Below, piece by piece: positions 51,265 through 59,660 of a DNA stretch of 64,000 nucleotides (position 1 is its first letter; the number at the start of each line of letters is the position of its first letter). The DNA comes from DALYLB01 sp964468345. Its GTDB lineage: Bacteria; Acidobacteriota; Blastocatellia; RBC074. The position numbers were made by a program, and so were the translations under genes. The notes beneath the pieces were generated by a model. That model ran no database searches, was not told where the DNA came from, and saw only the letters and a list, made by a program, of their open reading frames with translations. The stretch spans positions 124,001-188,000 of the forward strand of contig CAYXVZ010000002.1 of NCBI GenBank assembly GCA_964468345.1, in the 5' to 3' direction.

Positions 51265-54200
51265 ATGACTCACTCAAAATTCCGGAATTCTTTGCTGGGA
51301 ATTGCAGCGCTCGTCTGCATTCTGGTTTCAATCGTGCCGGCGCAAACCGGCACATCGCGCATCACGGGCACGGTCACCGATCCGGCGGGCGCCGTGCTGC
51401 CGAACGCCAAGGTCACGGCGAAAAACGAAGCGACCGGCGTCAGCTACTCCGCGCAAACCAGTTCCGCGGGGACGTATAGTTTTGATTCGGTGCCCGTGGG
51501 GAATTACGAAATCAAGGTCGAGGCCTCGGGCTTCCGCACCTACAACGCAACGGGCAACGTCTTGACCGTAGGGTCTCCGCTGGTTGTCGACGCGGCCATG
51601 CAGGTCGGCGCGGCCAGCGAAGTCGTCTCGGTGCAGGGATCGTATGAAAAACTGACGACGACCAACGCCGCGCTCGGCGATGTGGTCGAGCGGAAGACGA
51701 TCACAGAGCTGCCGCTCAACGGCCGCAATCCGCTCAGCCTCATCACGCTGCAACCGGGTCTGGTGCAGCGCACGTCGGCCGGCGCGGGCTCCGGCACGCA
51801 CGTCAACGGATCGCGCGATCGCGCGTTCAACGTGACGATCGATGGCATCGATGCCAACGAACCGTCCGTGCCCAATCCGCAATCGAACGTCTATCGCCTC
51901 AATCCCGACAACGTGCAGGAATACCGCGTGACGACGCACAATGCGACTGCGGAATCCGGACGCAATTCGGGCGCGAACGTGGCCATCGCCACCCGCGGCG
52001 GCACGAATGAAATTCACGGAACGCTCTTCCACTTCTTCCGCAATTCCGTCCTGAATGCGAATGAGTTCTTCAACAACGCGCAGAAATATCAGGCGCTGGC
52101 GCAAGGCAACGCGGCGATCGCGGAACGTTTCAATCGCCCGGACCTCAAACTCAATCAGTTCGGCGCCGAGGTCGGCGGCCCGATCGTCAAGAACAAGACC
52201 TTCTTTTTCGGCAGTTGGCAGGACCAACGCATCGCTGTCACGCAACCGATCCAGCGCAGCTTCGGCGGTGTGCCAACCTTGTATACGCCGGAAGCGCGGG
52301 CGGGCATTTTCCGCTATTTCGTCGGCGGGCAGAATCGCCCGGCGGCCAGCGTGGGCGCGGTCGTGGATGCGAACGGCAAACCGCTCTTCCCGAATTGCGG
52401 CGGCACGGTCACGACGAATTGCATTGCGAGCTATAACATGTTCGCCAACGATCCGCGCCGCATCGGCGCCGATCCGACAGTCAAAGCCTATCTCGACAAA
52501 TATCCGGCGCCGAATAATTTCACGGTCGGCGACGGATTGAACACGGCCGGCTATTCGTGGAATACGCCCTCGAGTTCGCAGGGGCCGAACGTCATGGCCC
52601 GCATCGACCACACGTTTAACGAACGACAAAGTATCTTTGGCCGATACATCCATTCCGATTTCGACACGCTACAGGGCGACCTGCTCAACGGCCGTCCGAC
52701 CTTGTTTCCGGGTTTTGCGCCACTCGGAGAAGTCTTCCGCGCATCGAAAAACACGGCCGTCGGCCATCGATGGACCGTGACGGACAATCTCGTCAACGAC
52801 TTCACGGTCGGCCTGGCGCGCTTCACCTTCTTTTTCACCTGGGGCGAGTCGAATCCGGATTTCCCGAATATTCCGCCTTTCGACTTTGCGAACATCTCCG
52901 AACCTACCTTGAATGTGCCACGCACGCAGCGAACACTCAATACGTACCAGATCGTGGATAACCTGAGCTGGGTGAAAGGCGCCCACGTGCTGCGGACGGG
53001 CATCAACTTCCGCTTCCTGCAGCACAACGACCTGCGCGGATTCGCCTCCTTCAACATCGCGCCGTCGATCACCTTCAGCCAGGCCGATCGCGCGCCGGGC
53101 TGGATCACCAGCGCGAACGTTCCCGGCATCAACTCCGTGGACAATACGCGACTGCTCAATTCGGTCAATGACCTTCTCGGCATCCCGGCTCGCATCACCC
53201 AGGCCTATGTCAGCGATCCCACCTCGGACTCGTACTTGCCGACGGGCAATATTTTCAACAACGGCATTCGCTATAAACAATTCAACTGGTATGGCCAGGA
53301 TGAGTGGAAAGTCTCGCAGAAATTGACCATCAATGCCGGCCTCCGCTGGGAAGTCAATCTTCCCTCGACAGAATCGAACAAGCGCGTCTTTGTGCCGAGC
53401 CGCCGGCCGGATCTCTTCGATGCCAACAATCTGGTCCGCTGGGAAGCGGCCAAAAGCTGGTATGAGAATACGACCTGGGGCGCGCTCGGACCGCGTCTGA
53501 GCTTCGCCTATGCCTGGAACGACAAGACGGTGATTCGCAGCGGCTACGGCATTGCGTATGATCCGATCTCTACTTTCCAGGTAACCTCGATCGCCGGCTT
53601 CGTGCCCGGCCTCGTCACGCGCATTCAACCCCTCGCCACAGCAATCGATGCGAACAAGCGAATCGCCGAGGGCTTTCCGCAGGAACTGGCTCCGCCGACG
53701 ATCAAGCCGTCGACCTTTTATGCACCGGCAATCGCCCGACAGGGAACGGCGCCGAGCCTGGGCGCCTTCGATCAAAAGATCGGAATTCCGATGGTGCATG
53801 ATTGGAATCTGAACATTCAACGCGAACTGCCCTTCGGAATGGTGGCGCAGGTCGGCTATGTCGGCAAACGCGGCACCAAACTGCTGCGCGGCTATAACCT
53901 GAACCAGACGCGTCTCAATTCGGATGTGGTCGCTTCATTCAATCGTTTGAAGGCCAACTTTGCGGCGGGCTGCACGAATCGCGCACTCGGGACAGGCTGC
54001 CAGGCAGGCTATACGCCGCAACCCGTAGGCATTTTGTTGCAGTTGAGCGATGCTGCATTCTTGAATTCCGCTGCCTCCACAACCGACCTGCAGCAAAACG
54101 CGGTCGCGAACCTTGCGAACCGGATCGACACCAATTTTGATATCTGGACGCGCGGCGTGCCGGCGAACTACTTCCGGCCGAATCCGCAATTCTCGTCGTT

Positions 54201-55053
54201 GTTCTATCTTGATTCGGGCGGCGATTCGTATTACCACGGCTTCCAGGCGACGCTGCGGCGTCGTTTCGAAAACGGCTTCTCCTTCGGCCTCGCCTATACG
54301 CTGAGCAAGTCGATCGACAATATGTCGGTCGATCCGGTCGGCGCATCGTCGGGCGGCGGCCTTTCGACGACGAACTCACGCACGGCGACAGATATCTATA
54401 ACTGGCGCCTTGATCGCGCGGTATCCGATTTCGATCGCCGGCATGTGCTGGTCGTGAACGGCCTGTGGGATCTGCCCTTCGGCAAAGGCAAAGCGGTCTG
54501 GGGCAGCGCGCCCGGCTTCGTCAACCAGATCATCGGCGGGTGGAGCGTGAACGGGATTCTGTTCGCGATGACGGGCCAGCCCTTCCAGGTGCAGTCGGGC
54601 GCGTTGACCGCGCATAACGGCAAGGTTTCGCGCGCTGAAATCACCGGCACGAAACCCGAAGCGAAGCTGCAGGATGTTCCGGGCATTCTCGGCCCGGTGC
54701 TTTTCACTGCCGCGGATCTCGCGCAGTTCGGCTTTCCGGCCGCCGGCTCGAATGGCACCCTCGGACGCAATGTCTTTCGCGGGCCGGGCTATACGAACCT
54801 CGATATGGGCCTGTTCAAAAATTTCAGCATCACGGAGCGCTTCCGCCTGCAATTCCGCGCGGAGTTCTTCAATGCCCTGAATCACGCCAATTTCGAATCG
54901 CCCCGCGACGCCTCTGACGGTTCGACCCTGATCACCTCGACGCTCTTCGGCCGCACCTGCTGCTCCGCGGCGGCCACGCCGAGTTCCGCGAACGTGATCG
55001 CCACGGGCGAATCGGCCCGCGTCGTGCAGTTGGCCTTGAAACTATCCTTCTAG
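51265..55053 (+). CDS. Oar-type TonB-dependent receptor
   Basis: A 1262-residue receptor similar in design to the preceding one: signal peptide (SLLGIAALVCILVSIVPAQ), regulatory-like domain (SRITGTVTDPAGAVLPNAKV, DSVPVGNYEIKVEASGFRTY), plug (LPLNGRNPLSLITLQPGLV, DRAFNVTIDGIDANE) and barrel ending VVQLALKLSF. GGAGGAGGG lies just before ATG 51265, which I chose over the frame start at 51166. The two receptors share many positions in the plug, and the second probably arose by duplication. The barrel sequences differ strongly, so the ligands may differ. Confidence 0.93.
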   Translation: MTHSKFRNSLLGIAALVCILVSIVPAQTGTSRITGTVTDPAGAVLPNAKVTAKNEATGVSYSAQTSSAGTYSFDSVPVGNYEIKVEASGFRTYNATGNVLTVGSPLVVDAAMQVGAASEVVSVQGSYEKLTTTNAALGDVVERKTITELPLNGRNPLSLITLQPGLVQRTSAGAGSGTHVNGSRDRAFNVTIDGIDANEPSVPNPQSNVYRLNPDNVQEYRVTTHNATAESGRNSGANVAIATRGGTNEIHGTLFHFFRNSVLNANEFFNNAQKYQALAQGNAAIAERFNRPDLKLNQFGAEVGGPIVKNKTFFFGSWQDQRIAVTQPIQRSFGGVPTLYTPEARAGIFRYFVGGQNRPAASVGAVVDANGKPLFPNCGGTVTTNCIASYNMFANDPRRIGADPTVKAYLDKYPAPNNFTVGDGLNTAGYSWNTPSSSQGPNVMARIDHTFNERQSIFGRYIHSDFDTLQGDLLNGRPTLFPGFAPLGEVFRASKNTAVGHRWTVTDNLVNDFTVGLARFTFFFTWGESNPDFPNIPPFDFANISEPTLNVPRTQRTLNTYQIVDNLSWVKGAHVLRTGINFRFLQHNDLRGFASFNIAPSITFSQADRAPGWITSANVPGINSVDNTRLLNSVNDLLGIPARITQAYVSDPTSDSYLPTGNIFNNGIRYKQFNWYGQDEWKVSQKLTINAGLRWEVNLPSTESNKRVFVPSRRPDLFDANNLVRWEAAKSWYENTTWGALGPRLSFAYAWNDKTVIRSGYGIAYDPISTFQVTSIAGFVPGLVTRIQPLATAIDANKRIAEGFPQELAPPTIKPSTFYAPAIARQGTAPSLGAFDQKIGIPMVHDWNLNIQRELPFGMVAQVGYVGKRGTKLLRGYNLNQTRLNSDVVASFNRLKANFAAGCTNRALGTGCQAGYTPQPVGILLQLSDAAFLNSAASTTDLQQNAVANLANRIDTNFDIWTRGVPANYFRPNPQFSSLFYLDSGGDSYYHGFQATLRRRFENGFSFGLAYTLSKSIDNMSVDPVGASSGGGLSTTNSRTATDIYNWRLDRAVSDFDRRHVLVVNGLWDLPFGKGKAVWGSAPGFVNQIIGGWSVNGILFAMTGQPFQVQSGALTAHNGKVSRAEITGTKPEAKLQDVPGILGPVLFTAADLAQFGFPAAGSNGTLGRNVFRGPGYTNLDMGLFKNFSITERFRLQFRAEFFNALNHANFESPRDASDGSTLITSTLFGRTCCSAAATPSSANVIATGESARVVQLALKLSF

Positions 55054-55211
55054 GATGCAGTTCACATCTGTGCTAATGGGAAATGCGTCATCGGACAGGA
55101 ATAGATACGACAAGAAAATATCGTCTTCGGATTGCTTCAATTTTCTTGTCGTTCATGTTCTTGTTCGATGCCTGAATTTCTCATAAAAGCAGCTGGATAG
55201 CTTTCGTATTT

Positions 55212-55301
55212 CAACCACGAAGACACGAAGAGCACGAAGAATAAAAGAGGACGTTATAGTTCTCTACCTTATTCTTCGTGCTCTTCGTGTCTTCGTGGTT
55301 G
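55212..55301. repeat. Inverted repeat of the CACGAAG family
   Basis: Arms 55212-55244 and 55269-55301 are exact reverse complements (33 bases) around a 24-base loop. It lies between convergent genes. Confidence 0.9.
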
Positions 55302-55311
55302 CTTTTTGCTT

Positions 55312-56316
55312 TTACAGAGTATCGGCTCGCTTCTGCTCCAGGCCGTCTTTCGCCACAATATAACTTCGCCGGGCGCGCAGGATCACCGGGCCTTCGCGTT
55401 TCTGCACGTCCGGCGCGAGTTGCACCTGAACTTTCCTTCGTTTGCCATCCCGCGAAGCATTTGTTGGCACATACGCCAGAGAATAGCTCGAGGCGATGTG
55501 ATTGACGATTCGCGTGAGGGGTTCTTCCATCTTGTCCGGCTCCGCGCTGATCAATTCCCCGCCGGTTTCCGCGACGAACATTTTCAAACTTCCCGATCGC
55601 AGTCCCACGTGTCGCAAAATGCTGGTCGGTTTGCCGCGCAGTCCCTGTTCGATGCGGCCGCCGAGCGTTTTGGCCAGGACGCCGGAAACGATCGCGCCCG
55701 ATTCCAGCACCGCTTCGAGCGCCTTCTTTTCCGAGATGCGCGAAAAGTCTATGCTCGCTTCGAGCGAGGTCAACACGATAATCGCCCGGCGGCCTGCGGG
55801 ATTCGCCGCCTTGCTCATATAGGTCGCGGCCTCATAAATGCCGGCGTTGAAATAGTGCTGCTCGCTGCTGTGCTGCTTTTCGACAGCCATGATCTTGTCC
55901 GCGATCAGTTGCCGGTCGCGCGTAAAGGGCTGAGCGAGAGCGACCTTGTTCGAAAAGGTCATGATCGCGACTTCATCGGCATCGGTCAGTTCTCCCAATG
56001 CCTTGATGGTCGCCGCGCGGATCTGATCATTGAAGGCGTTGATGCAGCCCGCGCGATCGACGAGCAGCACGATCGACAGGGGTAGCTTCTCCTGCCGAAA
56101 ATGCGTGATGGTCTGCTTTACCCCGTCTTCGAGAATCGAAAATTCCTGCTGCTCAATCGTGCTCACGACTTTTCCCGTGCTTTTCTGTATCGCGAGCACG
56201 TTGATGCTCACCAGATCCGTCCGGCTTTTGACGACCTCGCCCGTTTGTTCCTGGCCAAAGGCAGCCACCGACAAGATAAACAGTATGACAATGGATATCA
56301 GTGTGATCTTGCTCAT
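55312..56316 (-). CDS. VWFA-related acidobacterial protein with atypical MIDAS
   Basis: A 334-residue exported protein of the acidobacterial VWFA-related type (TIGR03436-like). It has a signal segment (ITLISIVILFILSVAAFGQ), the family opening VVKSRTDLVSINVLAIQKSTG, and a von Willebrand A domain (SIVLLVDRAGCINAFNDQI). The metal-ion site that normally reads DxSxS is DRAGC here, so both serines are missing. ATG 56316 was chosen because the signal peptide begins there; the longer frame to 56466 is unrelated. Function unknown; adhesion or surface complex assembly is likely for this family. Confidence 0.85.
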   Translation of the reverse strand: MSKITLISIVILFILSVAAFGQEQTGEVVKSRTDLVSINVLAIQKSTGKVVSTIEQQEFSILEDGVKQTITHFRQEKLPLSIVLLVDRAGCINAFNDQIRAATIKALGELTDADEVAIMTFSNKVALAQPFTRDRQLIADKIMAVEKQHSSEQHYFNAGIYEAATYMSKAANPAGRRAIIVLTSLEASIDFSRISEKKALEAVLESGAIVSGVLAKTLGGRIEQGLRGKPTSILRHVGLRSGSLKMFVAETGGELISAEPDKMEEPLTRIVNHIASSYSLAYVPTNASRDGKRRKVQVQLAPDVQKREGPVILRARRSYIVAKDGLEQKRADTL

Positions 56317-56353
56317 AACAAGTCCGACCGGGGGAGCGCTGATGGTAATAGGC

Positions 56354-56383
56354 TCCCACGAAGACACACGAAGGAGCACAAAA
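56354..56383. repeat. Half copy of the CACGAAG repeat
   Basis: CCCACGAAGACACACGAAGG and the following GAGCACAAAAGG match the left arm of the element at 3.94 kb, but the opposite arm is missing. Confidence 0.6.
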
Positions 56384-56467
56384 GGATATTGATAATGAAA
56401 AGGGGGGATAACAATTATGCCTCGTTCAGGGAACTGGCACAATGTATAAGCGATAAAGCATTTCATA

Positions 56468-56533
56468 CAGAAAAATGTGGGTCAGAAAAATGCTTCAATT
56501 TGTTGATACATTTTTCTGACCCACATTTTTCTG
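56468..56533. repeat. Perfect 25-bp inverted repeat
   Basis: Arms 56468-56492 and 56509-56533 are exact reverse complements; each contains a repeated CAGAAAAATG-type unit. It lies between two minus-strand genes, 13 bases after the membrane protein stop, and probably ends that transcript. Confidence 0.85.
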
Positions 56534-56546
56534 AAAAAGCCAGGTT

Positions 56547-58127
56547 TTATGGAATGCGAACGAGGCGATAGGCTTCGTTCTGATGGAGCACTTCGAAATC
56601 GACCTTTGATTCTTTCGGCAGCACCGCATAGCGGGCGCCATATTTTTGCCCGAGCGCGATCAACTGTTCGCGGCTCAGTTCACCGTAGGCCTTATTCAGC
56701 GGCCGGCGATTCTTGAGTCCCCGCTCCGTCGGCAAACGCCCGCCGGACAGATCGCGCAGGCGCTCGAACCATTCGGCCATCGACGATGCTCCGTCCGGGT
56801 TGATCTTGAACTCGACAATGTTCGAGCGATTCGTAAGATAGGTGAATCCGTCCTGTCCCGGCGGCGTCAAATAGACGGCATCGCGCGGACCGTTGTCGCG
56901 AATCCAGTTGCATATGCGCACCCAGTTCGTTGGCCGATCCGCGTATCGCTGCAAGCCGAAGCGCAACTCCGGCTCTTCGCGCTTTGCGGTTTGAATCGCA
57001 TAGCCGATGCCGATGGCAAGCAGAAACATCGAGACTGCGATTGGAATCCAGGACTTTCCGAACCACGCTGCCAAATGCTCCGCGCCAAGGCGCACAAGCA
57101 GCAGGGCCATTACCACGCCGAACACGCTGATCACAGGGCCCAGGCGGATCATTTGAATGTTGGCGATTTTGTCCTGGCGCAGCCAATAGTAATCCGTAAA
57201 GTGCACGATGCTCAGAAGAATCAGCGTTCCGCACAGCACAGCCGGCACCGCCGCCGCGCGTACCATCTCAGGCTGCATTTTGCGCAGCACCAACCACGCA
57301 ACCGCGAGAAACAGCACATGCGCACCGATCCAGAGAGCGTGCTCTGACGACATCAATTCGAAATGATGCGGATGGCGAAAGTCTATGTACTCCGCCAGCG
57401 AAACGGATTGTCCCCGCGGCTTGAGAATTCCCCGCTGCATCAAAATCAGCAGGTTAACGAAGGCCGGCGCTGCTGGAACCAGATAGCAGATTGCAAGGCG
57501 CAGCGTGCCTTTGACGCCCAATGCCTTCAAATTCATCGCAAAGACAGGCGCGGCCATCAGCGTCGCGATCACACCGATCTGCAAATGAAAGAACAAGGCC
57601 ATGCCGGCGGCAAACGCGGCCCATTGATAACGGGATTCAATCAGATGCGCCGTCATTAGCATGACGAAGGCATGCGCAAAAAGCGGCGGTTGAATTTCCG
57701 TGTTGCCGAGAAAGGTATTTTCTTCGAGTCCTCGCCCCATCCATAAAAGGTTGCTGATCAGGAAGAGCGAGGCGATCGTAAATCCCACCGGCGAGAGGCG
57801 CATCGCGCGACAAAGCCGCCAGAGCGAATATGAAAATAGCAGCGCGCCAATCGAATGCAGGAGGATGATTCCCCGCTCTTCGCCGAACAAGGCTGCGGGC
57901 CCCGCCAGCAGATACGCGAAGCTGCGATGATGATAGAGCCGAAGGCCGATGTTGAAATCGCCCGGCAGGTACCCCGGATCGAGGATGCGGCGCACGACGG
58001 GCAACAAGCCCGCATGATTGGAAAGGCCGATGCCGATGCCGCCATTGAAAGCGACGAACAATACCGCCGCGGTGGGGATGAGCAACCACGCCGTCAGACG
58101 ATCCGCGTTGGAATGTTGTTGAACCAT
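56547..58127 (-). CDS. Polytopic membrane protein, GT-C- or DUF6798-like
   Basis: A 526-residue protein with about ten hydrophobic segments and a soluble C-terminal part (from about 400, WIRDNGPRDAVYLTPPGQDG, FEVLHQNEAYRLV). The general shape, with loops rich in His and Arg near the N-terminus (GLRLYHHRSFAYLLAGP), resembles bacterial GT-C glycosyltransferases or DUF6798 proteins. The WIRDN...AVYLTPP element is typical of such C-terminal domains. I cannot confirm a catalytic motif. It precedes the LPG_synthase-type gene on the same strand, 118 bases apart, so membrane or lipid glycan work is likely but inferred. Confidence 0.65.
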   Translation of the reverse strand: MVQQHSNADRLTAWLLIPTAAVLFVAFNGGIGIGLSNHAGLLPVVRRILDPGYLPGDFNIGLRLYHHRSFAYLLAGPAALFGEERGIILLHSIGALLFSYSLWRLCRAMRLSPVGFTIASLFLISNLLWMGRGLEENTFLGNTEIQPPLFAHAFVMLMTAHLIESRYQWAAFAAGMALFFHLQIGVIATLMAAPVFAMNLKALGVKGTLRLAICYLVPAAPAFVNLLILMQRGILKPRGQSVSLAEYIDFRHPHHFELMSSEHALWIGAHVLFLAVAWLVLRKMQPEMVRAAAVPAVLCGTLILLSIVHFTDYYWLRQDKIANIQMIRLGPVISVFGVVMALLLVRLGAEHLAAWFGKSWIPIAVSMFLLAIGIGYAIQTAKREEPELRFGLQRYADRPTNWVRICNWIRDNGPRDAVYLTPPGQDGFTYLTNRSNIVEFKINPDGASSMAEWFERLRDLSGGRLPTERGLKNRRPLNKAYGELSREQLIALGQKYGARYAVLPKESKVDFEVLHQNEAYRLVRIP

Positions 58128-58245
58128 GTCGATGGCTCATTTCCCAAAATTCATCGCGCAGTTCTCATATCTCGCTGTCGGGATCGATGACAAATGAGAA
58201 ATGAGCGATGAGATATGGAAAATGCAAGGATTTTGGATTCAGGTT

Positions 58246-59253
58246 TCATTGCTGCGTTTCACGTATGGTCTTCAAATGCGTCGCCAATAAAATAAGCCCC
58301 ACAGCGGTCCAGAAAAAGACACGCAGCTTTCGATACACGGCAAGCGTAACGCCGACGAGCGCGGTGAATCCGAGCGCGGGCGCTAGCAGTCCGGTCCCCG
58401 CTTCATCGACGCCGACGCGCGTCGGAACGAAAGAAAAGATCATCGTCAGCAGGCGATTGACCGCTTCGAATATAAACGCCGCGATCAGCGTGGCCTGTTC
58501 ACCGATAAGCGTCAGCGTGAACCAGATTTCGACGACGCCGGAAAGATGGAACGCAACCTCGCAAAGAACGACCCAGAAAAAATCGCGCGGCCGCTCGTGG
58601 TAAAAATCAAATACCTGTTGTTCCCAGGCATAAAGCCGGGAAAGCTGCGCATCGAGCCACTGGAGCAGGCGATTGCCGTTCGGCCCGCGTTCGATGAGTT
58701 TCCCGAAAAAAGCGATGGGCGACCAGCGGCGAACGAGGATCGTGATGCCGACCGTCAGCGCAACGAACAACCCCAGAAACGCGAGCCCTGCGACCTCCCG
58801 CATTGACGTGCTGAGCGCGAAGCGATTCAACAGCAATGCCAGCCCGGCGATCATCAATACAAGACTCGATGCGAGATAGGTTAACAGCTCGATCGAAAGC
58901 GATGCCGCCGCCGAGGCCATCGGCACGCGGCCGGTGAAAAACATGAGGCGCGCGGGCTCGGCCAACAACGGCCCCGCGGCCGTCACGTTCCCGACAGCAT
59001 CGCCGATCAGGCGCGCCCGCCAGACGGGGAATAATCCTACCTGGCGATCCGCTTCGGGCAGGCATCGCAACCACGCATAGGATCGTGCCAGTGGCCGCAG
59101 CCCGGAGATGAGCAGAATCCACAGGAAATTCCATCCCGCGGCTTCCACACGATGAAACAGCTCGCGGCCTCCCGTCTGCCGAATAACGAAGAGAAATAAT
59201 GCGACACCGATGATGAGCGAGACCGCGGTGATCAGCCCTGCATGTTTTTTCAT
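58246..59253 (-). CDS. Lysylphosphatidylglycerol synthase TM region-like flippase protein
   Basis: A 335-residue, roughly eight-helix protein of the UPF0104/LPG_synthase_TM family. It has the family pattern of a first helix (LITAVSLIIGVALFLFVI), an Arg-rich loop before RSYAWLRCLPEAD and a final part with FSFVPTRVGVDEAGTGLLA. Members lack the lysyl-transfer domain and may flip lipids or serve polysaccharide export. It forms a likely pair with the preceding-numbered membrane gene. No clear ribosome binding site. Confidence 0.8.
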   Translation of the reverse strand: MKKHAGLITAVSLIIGVALFLFVIRQTGGRELFHRVEAAGWNFLWILLISGLRPLARSYAWLRCLPEADRQVGLFPVWRARLIGDAVGNVTAAGPLLAEPARLMFFTGRVPMASAAASLSIELLTYLASSLVLMIAGLALLLNRFALSTSMREVAGLAFLGLFVALTVGITILVRRWSPIAFFGKLIERGPNGNRLLQWLDAQLSRLYAWEQQVFDFYHERPRDFFWVVLCEVAFHLSGVVEIWFTLTLIGEQATLIAAFIFEAVNRLLTMIFSFVPTRVGVDEAGTGLLAPALGFTALVGVTLAVYRKLRVFFWTAVGLILLATHLKTIRETQQ

Positions 59254-59361
59254 TGACGCTACATTGCCCCGAAATCAAATGCGCGCATTGTCGCATTCCC
59301 ATCGGATTCTTCCAATGGCAAAAGCCTTTCTTCGAATCCGGGGGGAGCTTTGTAACAGAAC

Positions 59362-59434
59362 TGGCCACAGAGGCACTGCAGACACAGAGAAAAACTCTCT
59401 CTTTTCCTCTGTGTCTGCAGTGCCTCTGTGGCCA
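59362..59434. repeat. Perfect 28-bp inverted repeat
   Basis: Arms 59362-59389 and 59407-59434 are exact reverse complements built of CACAGAGG and CACTGCAGACAC units, different from the other families. Confidence 0.88.
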
Positions 59435-59447
59435 TCCAAAAATGAAA

Positions 59448-59480
59448 GCCGCCCCGGATCTACGCTGGATCCGGGGCGGC
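59448..59480 (-). terminator. Terminator after the third receptor
   Basis: A perfect 13-bp GC-rich stem (59448-59460 with 59468-59480) and 7-base loop. On the minus strand TTTCATTTTTGG follows. Confidence 0.75.
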
Positions 59481-59554
59481 GTTTGGGCTGGTGCTGTAGT
59501 TGTAATTCGACTACCGCTCTAATTCAGTGCAAACAACTTTGGGCAAAGGCTTTT

Positions 59555-59636
59555 ACCACGAAGAAACGAAGAGCACGAAGTAAGGCGAACCCAAAAGCCT
59601 TCTCTCTCATCTTCGTGTTCTTCATTTCTTCGTGGT
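59555..59636. repeat. Inverted repeat of the CACGAAG family
   Basis: Arms 59555-59580 and 59611-59636 pair over 26 bases with two mismatches. It lies 24 bases after the third receptor stop. Confidence 0.8.
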
Positions 59637-59660
59637 TGTGCCTTTCTTGCTTGTCTTGCT

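Larger units (their letters stand above)
59254..59660. other. Intergenic region with three hairpins
   Basis: A 407-base gap between two minus-strand genes, upstream of the LPG_synthase-like gene and downstream of the third receptor. It holds the 28-bp inverted repeat at 59362, the 13-bp terminator at 59448 and the CACGAAG-family repeat at 59555. I see no coding frame. The promoter for the LPG_synthase-like gene should lie between 59254 and 59360 but was not identified. Confidence 0.7.

Noticed and set aside
51328..53820. Two long minus-strand frames opposite the second receptor
   Set aside because: Same shadow composition and no independent signals; the plus-strand receptor is certain.
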